Assembly (NCBI RefSeq): GCF_000020365.1
Contig: NC_012108.1
Coordinates: forward strand, 5,358,001-5,422,000
Source of the DNA: Desulforapulum autotrophicum HRM2
GTDB taxonomy: Bacteria > Desulfobacterota > Desulfobacteria > Desulfobacterales > Desulfobacteraceae
Length of the DNA stretch: 64,000 bases
Direction: 5' to 3'
A model generated the notes under the pieces. The model was not told the origin of the DNA and ran no database searches. It saw only the letters and a list, made by a program, of their open reading frames with translations. The position numbers were made by a program, and so were the translations under genes. Below, piece by piece: positions 15,819 through 24,019 of the stretch. Position 1 is the first letter of the stretch, and every line of letters starts with the position of its first letter.

Positions 15819-17873
15819 ATGCACGAACTGGTCTGGAACAGCACCGGATTTCAGATTGTCAGGGGCGAAAAGCCGTTGACAGACCCCGGTCCTCCACCTG
15901 CACCAACGGAAAAAACAATATCACCCACCAGGCCAAAGTCAAAACCCATAGACAGAGAATTGTGGAAAAATTTCGTCAACTTTGGCAAGGCTGATCTGTC
16001 GTGTATAAAAAAACCCATCAGAGATTCATGGCAGAGGTGCCACAACCTGGGGGTTGATCCAGCCTTTGGCAAGTGCCAGGACATTTGTGATATCAAAAAA
16101 CTTGCACCGGAAACTCGACTGCTGTGCGACCTTGTGACCGAAGCCCAGCCCCATATAAATAATCTGATCCGAAAACGGGGGCTTATTGTCACCATCAGCA
16201 ACCCCCAGGGATATCTGATAAATATGTTCGGGGACTACCGCGCACTTATTTGCGCAGAAAAACTCAACTTCGGCCCCGGCGCCAACTGGTCCGAAGCAAG
16301 TGTCGGCACCAACGCCATTGGAACGGCCCTGGCCTCAGGCGTTGCCCTTACTGTATCCGGTCTGGAACATTTCTGTGAAGGTCACCAGTCATGGATCTGT
16401 TCAGCTGCGCCGATATTTGATCTGTCCGGTACGATGATCGGCTGCATCGATATTTCCGGTCCCACAACGTCAATTCACAACATACCCCTGCCCCTGGCCA
16501 TCAATGGCGCCAGGATTATTGAATCCCAACTGCTCAAAAAACAGGCCAATGAATTAAAACAGCAATCTGTCAACCTTGTCACATCTGCCTTTAATGCCGT
16601 GGCAACGGGAATGATGGTTCTGGATCCCAACGGCATCATCAAAACAGTCAACCCAACGGCTGCGGTTCTTTTAAATATGAGCCAGGAATCACTCATCGGA
16701 TGTTCTGCTCAGATCTGCTTCGAAATCGAGACCGCACTGGAGCGTCTCAAAAAATCACCGGAAATTCACGCCACCATGGGTGTCACAGTTAAATGGAAAC
16801 AGAGGGCATCGGCTAACGCCAGAGTTTATCCCATCACCACCCCCAACGGCTCCCTGGGCTGCCTTTTGCTGGTGCTTTACGAATCCCAAAACCGGCCACA
16901 TATGGCACTACCCATGGAGACAAAGACTCATGACCCGTTTAATGCAGTCATCGGCGTCAGCAGCGCCATATTGAGCGCAGTTGAAACCGCCAAACAGGTC
17001 GCCCCCCAGATGACCTCCATCCTTATTACCGGCGAGAGCGGCACAGGTAAGGAAATCATGGCCAAAGCGCTGCACAGGGCAAGCCCCCGGGCCCAAAAGC
17101 CATTTGTAGCCATCAATTGCGGGGCCATCCCCCATGAACTGATTCAAAGTGAACTTTTTGGATACGCCCAGGGAGCCTTTACCGGTGCCAACCGAGGTGG
17201 AAACCCAGGCAAATTTGAGCAGGCAAATGAAGGGACACTGTTTCTGGATGAGATTGCTGAAATGCCACTGGATCTCCAGGTGAACCTCCTGAGAGTTCTG
17301 GAAGAAAATTCTGTCACCCGGGTGGGCGGAAATCACCCCATCCCGGTCGACGTGCGCATCCTCTCTGCCACCAGCAAAAATTTAAAGGAACTCATCCTTC
17401 AAAAAACATTCCGTGAGGACCTTTATTACCGGCTCAAGGTCGTAAAAATAGATCTCCCTCCCCTCAGGCAACGGGGTCGGGATATGGATTTACTGGCAGA
17501 GCATTTCATCAATCAGTTGTCAAAAGAATTGAACCAGACCGTCAAAAGAGTAGATCCAAGTTTTTACCGATCCCTGCACAACCACACCTGGCCCGGCAAT
17601 GTACGTGAATTAAAACACGCAATTGAAGGAGCCATTGCATTGATGTCCGGCGATACCCTTTTCGGCGATGCGCTTTGTGACAGCCCTGGAAATCTTCAGG
17701 AGACGGCTCTTTCTGTTCCAGACAAGGAGAGGCTCAACCTCATGCGGGTTGAAAAAGAAACCATCCAACTTGCATACGCCCGATTTTCCGGCAATATCAG
17801 CCACACGGCAAAAGCTCTGGGAATCGGCCGCAACACCCTTTACGCCAAGCTCCTTAAATACAAAATCACCTGA
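15819..17873 (+). CDS. acoR: sigma-54-dependent transcriptional activator, AcoR-like
   Basis: 684 residues. An N-terminal GAF-type sensor (about 100-240) contains GPGANWSEASVGTNAIGTAL and the SAAPIFDLSGTMIGCIDISG strand, as in AcoR. A PAS-like segment (about 255-350) follows. The AAA+ domain has Walker A GESGTGKE, the sigma-54 contact GAFTGA, Walker B GTLFLDEI and an arginine-finger region. The C-terminal Fis-type helix-turn-helix is NISHTAKALGIGRNTLYAKL. It senses a small molecule, probably acetoin or a related metabolite, and opens the facing sigma-54 promoter. The ATG follows AGGGGGT. It has its own terminator. Confidence 0.94.
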   Translation: MHELVWNSTGFQIVRGEKPLTDPGPPPAPTEKTISPTRPKSKPIDRELWKNFVNFGKADLSCIKKPIRDSWQRCHNLGVDPAFGKCQDICDIKKLAPETRLLCDLVTEAQPHINNLIRKRGLIVTISNPQGYLINMFGDYRALICAEKLNFGPGANWSEASVGTNAIGTALASGVALTVSGLEHFCEGHQSWICSAAPIFDLSGTMIGCIDISGPTTSIHNIPLPLAINGARIIESQLLKKQANELKQQSVNLVTSAFNAVATGMMVLDPNGIIKTVNPTAAVLLNMSQESLIGCSAQICFEIETALERLKKSPEIHATMGVTVKWKQRASANARVYPITTPNGSLGCLLLVLYESQNRPHMALPMETKTHDPFNAVIGVSSAILSAVETAKQVAPQMTSILITGESGTGKEIMAKALHRASPRAQKPFVAINCGAIPHELIQSELFGYAQGAFTGANRGGNPGKFEQANEGTLFLDEIAEMPLDLQVNLLRVLEENSVTRVGGNHPIPVDVRILSATSKNLKELILQKTFREDLYYRLKVVKIDLPPLRQRGRDMDLLAEHFINQLSKELNQTVKRVDPSFYRSLHNHTWPGNVRELKHAIEGAIALMSGDTLFGDALCDSPGNLQETALSVPDKERLNLMRVEKETIQLAYARFSGNISHTAKALGIGRNTLYAKLLKYKIT

Positions 17874-17912
17874 CGACAGGGATACACAAATCTTTTTAGC
17901 GATTCCCCGGCA

Positions 17913-17955
17913 AATCAAGGGACTCAAAAATATTGCCGGGGAAAATTTTTTATTC
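17913..17955 (+). terminator. rho-independent terminator after acoR
   Basis: A perfect 11-bp stem (17913-17923 with 17933-17943) is followed by six consecutive T. The T-run overlaps the last codons of the convergent Cache-protein gene. Confidence 0.85.
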
Positions 17956-18333
17956 TGAGTAGCCGCTGCCCACGATCAGGCCACTTGTGGTTGTACGAAC
18001 ATAGGAATGCTTCTGTTTTTCTTTCCAGACATAATCCACCCAGGCTCCTGTGGATGTTGACTTAAGCAGGGCCTCATAAACCGGGGGGGCTTTTTCCTTG
18101 AGGCTGTCACCGGTCAGGGAGGGGTGCACCACAAGAACACCGTTTTTTTCCATGATAAAGGCATAGGGATTATAGTCATTTGCCTTAAACGAATCAGCTG
18201 TTTTTCCCTTATTGATTTCGTCGACAATACCATCCACATTTTTTTGGATTGCTTCCCTGTCTGCCGCAAAAACACTTGGGGAACATACTATAATCAAACA
18301 CAATACAAGCAGCACCGAATAAAAACGCTTCAT
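17950..18333 (-). CDS. periplasmic single-Cache-domain protein
   Basis: 127 residues with a signal peptide (hydrophobic about 5-22, cleavage after VFA). The mature part contains NPYAFIMEKNGVLVVHPSL followed by a Lys-rich loop and ends with TTTSGLIVGSGYSE. That combination (strand, HP, and a terminal VGSGY) is the small Cache domain found as a free periplasmic protein in many Deltaproteobacteria and in chemoreceptors. It probably binds a small organic ligand; the partner is unknown and no receptor gene adjoins. The ATG has a strong GAGGAGGT site. It is convergent with acoR. Confidence 0.8.
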   Translation of the reverse strand: MKRFYSVLLVLCLIIVCSPSVFAADREAIQKNVDGIVDEINKGKTADSFKANDYNPYAFIMEKNGVLVVHPSLTGDSLKEKAPPVYEALLKSTSTGAWVDYVWKEKQKHSYVRTTTSGLIVGSGYSE

Positions 18334-18888
18334 GTTACCTCCTCTTTTAAATTTACAATTATCATGGCAGGAATTGAAATATTATCCATCCTGAACTCCG
18401 GGCCGGATTTGTGCTGTTCGGCCCGGAGTCTACCACGGATATGTCCCGGGTCCCCTTGGACAGGGGGCCCGGGCATGATTGGCAGAGCTGCAATAAAAAT
18501 CAGATTAAAACCAAGATGAGAGCGATATCAGGCGATATTCATGCAGTGGACCTAATATACTGCGCCTTTTGAACGAAAATGAATTTATGAAGCGAAATCA
18601 ATGAATTTCAGTTATTACGAAACAGATAAAAAAGCAAGCTTTTTTATTGGAGCTCCAAAGAGAACCTTAAAGAACCCTGGGACCAGAAATTTTATAACCT
18701 GAACAAAATTGCCTGCCTTTTAGCCAATCTAAAAACGCATCCACGTCAATCGGAGCAAAAAAAATGTCAAAAGTTCATTGTTGTTTTCTTTTTGGGGTGG
18801 TAATGAATTTAACAGCATGTGAGCAATCGCTTAAAAAGTGTTAAAGACAGGCGACGACAAAACAGGCATTATAAAGAGGAGGAATGCT
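18334..18888. other. 555-bp divergent intergenic region with two strong hairpins
   Basis: Separates the minus-strand Cache gene from the plus-strand SDR unit. It contains a perfect 11-bp stem (18395-18405 with 18419-18429, 13-nt loop) and, closely after it, an 11-bp stem with one wobble (18445-18455 with 18463-18473). The rest is AT-rich with a short A/T hairpin near 18633-18650. No gene or known riboswitch was recognised. Confidence 0.5.
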
Positions 18889-19674
18889 GTGAAAAATGAT
18901 TATCTGCCTCTGCAGGGAAAGGTGACCCTGATCACAGGGGCTGCCGGCGGTATCGGCAGTGCAATAAGTTATGAATTTGCCCGCCTTGGTTCAACAGTGT
19001 GTATGTGCGATATCAACGACAGCCGTGAACTGGCCGACCAAATCGCGTCAAAGGGCGTCCCAAACCGACCATTTCCCTATGCATGCGATATTTCCGAATA
19101 CGAGCAGGTCAAAGAAATGGTGCAAGAAATAACCGCCGACCATGGTGGCGTAGACCTCTTGATCAACAACGCTGCCGTGGACGGCTGCGGAACGAAAAAT
19201 TCTTTTCCAGAGATGAGCCTGGAAAATTTCAAAAAAACAATCGACATTGATTTATCAGCGGCAGTATGGCTGACGCTTCTGGTCCTGCCCGGCATGAGAG
19301 AAAAAAAATCCGGCAGGGTGCTTTTTACGGCAGCACCTCGATCTTCTTCGGGAGTTCCCTGTCCGTATCTGGCCGGAAAATCAGGGTTTATCAGCATGGC
19401 CAAACACCTATCTGCCCGTTACGACAAAGAGGGGATCAAAACCCTTGTTCTCGCACTCAGGCATACGGAAACGCCCATGATCCGCCGGGTAATCGCATCA
19501 AAAGGGATTAATGTGGAAGAGGGCCTCAAAAAAATGCATGCCCATTCCCTGACCGGGCGAATGATCACGCCCCGGGAAATTGCGAAATTATATGCATGGT
19601 TTGCCGTTGCCGAAGACTCGGAAGTGTCGAGCGTCTCTTTGTTGTCCGACGGCGGCATTACATACATGAGATAA
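18889..19674 (+). CDS. short-chain dehydrogenase/reductase
   Basis: 261 residues from the GTG at 18889, which has GAGGAGG 8 bases upstream; an upstream ATG at 18838 lacks a site. Classical SDR features are all present: nucleotide-binding TGAAGGIG, NNAA, a serine in RSSSGVPCPY and the catalytic pair YLAGK. Asp in the CDIND segment after the second strand favours NAD(H). It oxidises or reduces a hydroxyl/keto group of a small substrate, perhaps a sugar or polyol given the FGGY kinase three genes on. First gene of a four-gene plus-strand unit with gaps of 13, 108 and 37 bases. Confidence 0.88.
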   Translation: MKNDYLPLQGKVTLITGAAGGIGSAISYEFARLGSTVCMCDINDSRELADQIASKGVPNRPFPYACDISEYEQVKEMVQEITADHGGVDLLINNAAVDGCGTKNSFPEMSLENFKKTIDIDLSAAVWLTLLVLPGMREKKSGRVLFTAAPRSSSGVPCPYLAGKSGFISMAKHLSARYDKEGIKTLVLALRHTETPMIRRVIASKGINVEEGLKKMHAHSLTGRMITPREIAKLYAWFAVAEDSEVSSVSLLSDGGITYMR

Positions 19675-19687
19675 GGGGAAAAAACAG

Positions 19688-20362
19688 ATGAACGATAAAT
19701 TTTACGACTATACGGACAAACGATGTCTGTTACTTGGCTCAACCGGAGCCATCGGTGGATATTTAAAACAGTTCTGCACGGAAAAAGGCATGCAGATCAT
19801 TCCAATGGATCCGGCGGACAAAGAAGATCTCGCTGAACAACGCTTTGAGACTGGCAATCCAGAATCGGTGAAACGGCTTTTCGATCAAGGCATACACCCC
19901 CATGGGGATATCGATTTCATTCTTTGCACCTATGATTTAGAGGGGTTTCGAGAACGCATCCAAGACGATGACATGAATCCCATTAAATGGTCTGGGCTGC
20001 TAAGAGACTGGTGCATCAACCAATTTATTGTTCTCAAAGAGGCGGCCGAACGATTTAGCGACCAAAAAAATCGACGCATTGTCTACTTCCACTCTTTGCG
20101 CGGATATACAGGAGAGGGCGAAGGAGAAGGAGAAATCAGCTCCCTCGAGGCCTCCCTTCATGAGGCGGCTTGCTCCGGGGGGGTGACCGGCATGATGACC
20201 TCCATTGCCCGCAGTCTCATTCCCAAGGGATGGTCGGTCAATGGGATCGCCTACGATCACATCAGCAACGATGTGCTGCCCAAGCTCACATGGGCTTTAC
20301 ATCTCTGGTTATCGGGAATGGGTGAATATTCATGCGGCGAAACCTATAGAATTTATCATTGA
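19688..20362 (+). CDS. degenerate SDR-like Rossmann protein
   Basis: 224 residues. The N-terminus CLLLGSTGAIGGYLKQF is an SDR/NAD(P)-binding Gly motif, and the C-terminal part (GMMTSIARSLIPKGWSVNGIAYDHI) has the SDR helix and strand after the active site. However, the Tyr-x-x-x-Lys pair is missing: at that position the sequence reads LHEAACSGG. It therefore probably does not catalyse a normal SDR reaction. It follows the intact SDR by 13 bases with an AAGGGGA site, so it may be a regulatory or structural partner subunit. It may also use another chemistry. Confidence 0.75.
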   Translation: MNDKFYDYTDKRCLLLGSTGAIGGYLKQFCTEKGMQIIPMDPADKEDLAEQRFETGNPESVKRLFDQGIHPHGDIDFILCTYDLEGFRERIQDDDMNPIKWSGLLRDWCINQFIVLKEAAERFSDQKNRRIVYFHSLRGYTGEGEGEGEISSLEASLHEAACSGGVTGMMTSIARSLIPKGWSVNGIAYDHISNDVLPKLTWALHLWLSGMGEYSCGETYRIYH

Positions 20363-20470
20363 TTGGATAAGGACCGGCCACGGCACAGTGGCAAACCGTT
20401 CGCCACAACTAAACATGGAAATATGGAACTCTGAAAAGGCTGAAATTTTCATATTTTAAGGATGATCTCA

Positions 20471-21124
20471 ATGGGAAAAACACTATCAAAAAAACAACGA
20501 CAGGACATATTGAAAAAATGGGCCATTAACACACTCCCTGTTAATGATCAGATCATCACCCTTTACGAAAAGGTGAGGGATATTCCCTTTGGGAGTATCG
20601 GATCCAGGGATCCCCTCGACGTCTATCAAGCCAACAAGGGGACCTGTTCGGGTAAGAATTTTTTAATCAAAGAACTTTTTAAGGCAATCGGGGTCAAAAC
20701 AAAAGACATGATCTGTATGCAACGCTGGAAAGACCTGACCTGGTTTCCAGATGATGAATACAACATCGTCAAATTACCCGATCATTTAATGGCACATTTT
20801 GAAAACAATGAAATCATCGATTTTCACAATTTTGTCAAAATTGAGGTTGACGGTCGCTGGGTGCAGTTAGACGTCACCATTGATGCCCCTTTAAAAGCAT
20901 TGGGATTTCATGTGGTCGAAAATTGGGATGGAAAAGCAGATATGCCCCTGTGTTTTGTCGGAAGCCACAAGGTGTGGGATTGCGGCGATTCAGGCTTTGA
21001 AAAGAAAAAAGAATTAACGGCTATGATGCCAAAAGAATTGGAACAGGCCCGGAAAGCCTTTTTGCAAGCCATGACCCTATGGATAGATGAGTGGAGACAG
21101 GCCAATCAGTTAAATCATGGCTGA
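20471..21124 (+). CDS. transglutaminase-like (papain-fold) protein
   Basis: 217 residues, using the ATG at 20471 with AAGGA 8 bases before it. No signal peptide, so cytoplasmic. The core triad of the transglutaminase superfamily is visible: Cys in GTCSGKNFLIKELFKAIGVK (about 55-75), His in DFHNFVKIEVDGRW (about 119) and Asp in VQLDVTID. Such domains act as proteases, amidases or cross-linkers, or as inactive binding modules. Placed between an SDR pair and a sugar kinase, it could cleave an amide or glycosyl-amine substrate feeding the kinase. That is inference; I know no named family with this neighbourhood. Confidence 0.75.
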   Translation: MGKTLSKKQRQDILKKWAINTLPVNDQIITLYEKVRDIPFGSIGSRDPLDVYQANKGTCSGKNFLIKELFKAIGVKTKDMICMQRWKDLTWFPDDEYNIVKLPDHLMAHFENNEIIDFHNFVKIEVDGRWVQLDVTIDAPLKALGFHVVENWDGKADMPLCFVGSHKVWDCGDSGFEKKKELTAMMPKELEQARKAFLQAMTLWIDEWRQANQLNHG

Positions 21125-21161
21125 CCAGAATCGGTAAACCTTTAAACCAAGGGGGGGTTCA

Positions 21162-22733
21162 ATGATAAAGCACTATATTTTAGTCAACGACATGGGAACC
21201 ACAGGCAACAAAGCGGCGTTGCTCGACGAAACACTTGAGGTAGTGGCTTCAGTAAGCAAAACCTATGAAACTTACTATCCAAAGCCGAACTGGTCGACAC
21301 AGAAAATTTCCGAAGTATATAAGGTCGTCATTTCATGTACAAAGGAAGTTATTGAACAAAGCGGCATTGACCCCAAAACCATCGCCGTGGTTTCATTCAG
21401 CAATCAAATGATGACAATGGTACCGGTAGATCGGGATGGACAAGTCTTGATGGACGAAGTCGGTATCTGGTGTGATATGAGGCAACATGAGCAGGCGGAT
21501 CGGTTGATGAAACAGCTTGGCGGAAATGATGAATATTACAAAATCACCGGCGTCGGCTGGGCACCTGATCTGGCACCCATTTGTAAAATCATGTGGTACA
21601 AGGATCATGCAAAGGACATTTATGACAGCACCTATAAATTTTTACAATACAAAGAGATTGTTGCCTATCGGATGACCGGGATAATGGCCACCGAATACGG
21701 GGACATGTCCATGAACGGGATGATGAACTGCGCCAAGAAAAGACTATCGGAGAGCATCTTCAAAGCGGCCAATGTGGATCCGTCAAAGATCCCGGAAATC
21801 AGGAACTCCGACGAAATCATAGGACATGTGACAATGGCTGCGGCCCGGGAATTTGGCATACCAGAGGGGACTCCCGTCACCCTGGGATCCGGAGATGTCA
21901 TCTGTGCAAACCTTGGGGCCGGTATTACCCAAAAAGGGGTAGGATACACCTGTATCGGATCTGCGAACTGGTCTGCCGTGTTTTCCGACACGCCCTCCTT
22001 GAATCCGAGATATAAAATGAACTGCAACACCATGCAGCCCACAGGAGGTTACAATCTGGTCATGATCACGGCGGCCGGGGGAATCGCACAAGACTGGTTC
22101 AAAAAGGGGTTCTATTCCTCCGAAAAAGGAACAAAGAGCGTGGATGAATACGAGGCAGAACTGTACAAACGAATGACAGAAGATACAAAAAGCATCTCTC
22201 CCGGTGCTGAAGGGCTTCTGTTTTATCCCTATATTCGCGGCGGCGGCGCTCCGCATTTCGATATCAACGCCCGGGGCAGCTTTATCGGCTTGGATATTTC
22301 CCATACCCGTTCCCATATGCTTCGCGCCATCTACGAGGGGGTGTGTCTTAATATGCGCTGGCTCTATGACCTGTATGAAGAGCTGGGGTTTACCATTTAT
22401 GGTCTGGATACCATTCGTGCCATTGGCGGGGGTGTGTTGAATGATTTATGGATGCAGATATATGCCGATGTCAATGATATGGCATTCAGCCGCCTGAACT
22501 CCCCGCAACAGTCCACCGCACTGGGCGCAGCAATGATCGGCGGGGTCGGCATCGGCCTGTGGGACAGCTATGGAGCGGCCACCGCAAAAATCGGCATAGA
22601 TAAGACTTTTTATCCGAACAAGGAAATTACGCCGATTTATAAAGATCTGTATGCGATCTTCCGGGAAACCTATGACAATATTTATTCCTTCTATGCAAAA
22701 CGAAATCAATTTATAGAAAAATATACCCATTGA
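21162..22733 (+). CDS. FGGY-family carbohydrate kinase
   Basis: 523 residues, standard for the family. The N-terminal phosphate motif is NDMGTTGNKAALLDE. The ATP-binding C-terminal half has GSGDVICANLGAGI, IGSANWSAVFSD and the terminal-domain signature AIGGGVLNDLWMQIYADV…ALGAAM. It phosphorylates a sugar, polyol or related hydroxy compound with ATP; it is closest in look to xylulokinase/LsrK-like members, but specificity is not readable. A strong GGGGGG-type site precedes the ATG. Last gene of the SDR unit and followed by a strong hairpin. Confidence 0.9.
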   Translation: MIKHYILVNDMGTTGNKAALLDETLEVVASVSKTYETYYPKPNWSTQKISEVYKVVISCTKEVIEQSGIDPKTIAVVSFSNQMMTMVPVDRDGQVLMDEVGIWCDMRQHEQADRLMKQLGGNDEYYKITGVGWAPDLAPICKIMWYKDHAKDIYDSTYKFLQYKEIVAYRMTGIMATEYGDMSMNGMMNCAKKRLSESIFKAANVDPSKIPEIRNSDEIIGHVTMAAAREFGIPEGTPVTLGSGDVICANLGAGITQKGVGYTCIGSANWSAVFSDTPSLNPRYKMNCNTMQPTGGYNLVMITAAGGIAQDWFKKGFYSSEKGTKSVDEYEAELYKRMTEDTKSISPGAEGLLFYPYIRGGGAPHFDINARGSFIGLDISHTRSHMLRAIYEGVCLNMRWLYDLYEELGFTIYGLDTIRAIGGGVLNDLWMQIYADVNDMAFSRLNSPQQSTALGAAMIGGVGIGLWDSYGAATAKIGIDKTFYPNKEITPIYKDLYAIFRETYDNIYSFYAKRNQFIEKYTH

Positions 22734-22746
22734 CATCACCCCTGAT

Positions 22747-22787
22747 GGGAAGCGTTTCGGATTCCGTTGGGGAATCCGACGCTTCCC
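22747..22787 (+). terminator. long hairpin after the FGGY kinase
   Basis: A 9-bp outer stem (22747-22755 with 22779-22787) encloses an 8-bp inner stem, giving a very stable hairpin 13 bases after the stop codon. Only GTTTA follows, so it may work as a terminator or an mRNA end stabiliser. Confidence 0.65.
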
Positions 22788-22842
22788 GTTTACCATCCAC
22801 GTCACATCAACATCCACATCATCCGCCCACGAAACGTTCAAC

Positions 22843-23105
22843 CTAAAAGTTTTCGACCTGTGCGGTTAGCCTTTTTTACACGAAAAGAGTATAAAGCCGG
22901 CGAACGGAAACAGGTATTACCCTACGCTCATTCTCGCAGCCCGTCCATGGGCTGCTGCGAGGGAAATGACAGCTCCTTCAGCGTCCATACTGACCGCTGC
23001 CATTTAATCCGCTTCGGGCAATACCTGTTCCCGTTCACCTCTGTTATCGGATTTTATTTTTGTCGTGCCAGTCGGAAAGCTAACCGCACAGGTCGAAAGT
23101 TTTAG
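22843..23105. mobile_element. MITE-like element with terminal inverted repeats
   Basis: The ends 22851-22870 and 23079-23098 are perfect 20-base inverted repeats. Including a one-base indel the match extends to CTAAAA/TTTTAG at 22843 and 23105. The 263-bp unit has no transposase gene. Its middle is the 119-nt structured core described separately. Target-site duplication was not clear by eye. It sits between convergent genes. Confidence 0.75.
22910..23028. repeat. structured 119-nt core, copy A
   Basis: An outer stem (22910-22922 with 23016-23028, continuing outward to 22902 and 23036 with one mismatch) encloses a perfect 7-bp hairpin (GCAGCCC…GGGCTGC) and a longer arm (AAATG…CATTT) with its own inner stem CAG/CTG. 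It aligns without gaps to copy B at 48867-48985 with about 22 differences, several of which preserve pairing. This indicates conserved secondary structure rather than coding. Confidence 0.8.
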
Positions 23106-23180
23106 TTTCAAGGCACCCATGGAAAACCGTCTGTTCAAAACCCTTCGGCGATTCATGGCATAGGTGCCGCAGATTCTGGA

Positions 23181-23984
23181 TCAGTCCGGTCGGGTTCGTG
23201 CCAGAAAGTTGTCGATGAGTTTTCTGGCAATGCTGATGCGGGAGGGCAGTTTTGGCAGGGCATCCCTTGAAAACCAGCGGGCATCCTCGATCTCCGTGGG
23301 ATCCGGGACGATTTCGCCCCCGGCATATTCTGCATTGAAGCCCACCATCAGCGAGTGGGGAAAGGGCCAGGGCTGGCTGCCAAAGTACCTGACCTCTTCC
23401 AAAAGGACACCCACCTCCTCTTTAACCTCCCGCCGAACCGCCTGCTCCAGGGTCTCCCCCGGTTCCACAAAGCCTGCCAGGGTGGAGTACATCCCCCTGG
23501 GAAAACGGGGGGAACGGCCCAGGAGAATCTCATGGCCCCGTTCAACGGTCATGATCACGGCAGGAGAGAGCCTGGGGTAACTGATGACACTGCATGCGGG
23601 GCAGATCTTGGCGACCTCCCGTTGTTTGTCCACCAGGGGAGTTGCGCAGGCGCTGCAGAATCGATGACCCAGGTCCCAGGTCAGAATCTGAACGGCCCGA
23701 CCGGCCAGGACGTAGAGGGAATCATCAATCTGGCCAAAGAGCTGGCGAAGGCCCAGAAGCTGTGCAGATAGGGGAAGGGGGAACCCCTTGGGAAGCTCGC
23801 TGACAAAGCAGTCCAGGCGTTGATGGGTCCCAAACCAGCGTCCCTGTCTCGGCAATGAAAGTTCTCCCACAAGGGGGAGGCGCAGTAGCGGGCCATCTAC
23901 CAGGAGGACCAGACGGTCCTTATCAAAGACAAAAGCAAGGCCCTTCGCCCTTTGTGTCATATCTTCCATTTTGCTGCTTTCCAT
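23181..23984 (-). CDS. nudC: NADH pyrophosphatase (Nudix hydrolase NudC)
   Basis: 267 residues. A four-Cys zinc ribbon is present (CSACATPL…CPACSVISYPR, about 125-150). The Nudix box is GFVEPGETLEQAVRREVKEE with the required Glu residues. The NudC-specific SQPWPFPHS follows about 17 residues on. The enzyme splits NAD(H) into NMN(H) and AMP and can remove NAD caps from RNA. It is the last gene of the minus-strand array, 35 bases after the D-2-hydroxyacid dehydrogenase, and probably co-transcribed. Length and motif order are normal for the family. Confidence 0.94.
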   Translation of the reverse strand: MESSKMEDMTQRAKGLAFVFDKDRLVLLVDGPLLRLPLVGELSLPRQGRWFGTHQRLDCFVSELPKGFPLPLSAQLLGLRQLFGQIDDSLYVLAGRAVQILTWDLGHRFCSACATPLVDKQREVAKICPACSVISYPRLSPAVIMTVERGHEILLGRSPRFPRGMYSTLAGFVEPGETLEQAVRREVKEEVGVLLEEVRYFGSQPWPFPHSLMVGFNAEYAGGEIVPDPTEIEDARWFSRDALPKLPSRISIARKLIDNFLARTRPD

Positions 23985-24019
23985 CTTAAACCCTTTGATC
24001 CCTTTTCTCTGTATAATCG

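Noticed and set aside
22767-23105. 112-codon frame and the related 62-codon frame at 48793-48978, sharing a peptide
   Set aside because: The shared peptide comes from the repeated 119-nt core. Compensatory base changes and the early stop in the second copy argue for structure, not coding.
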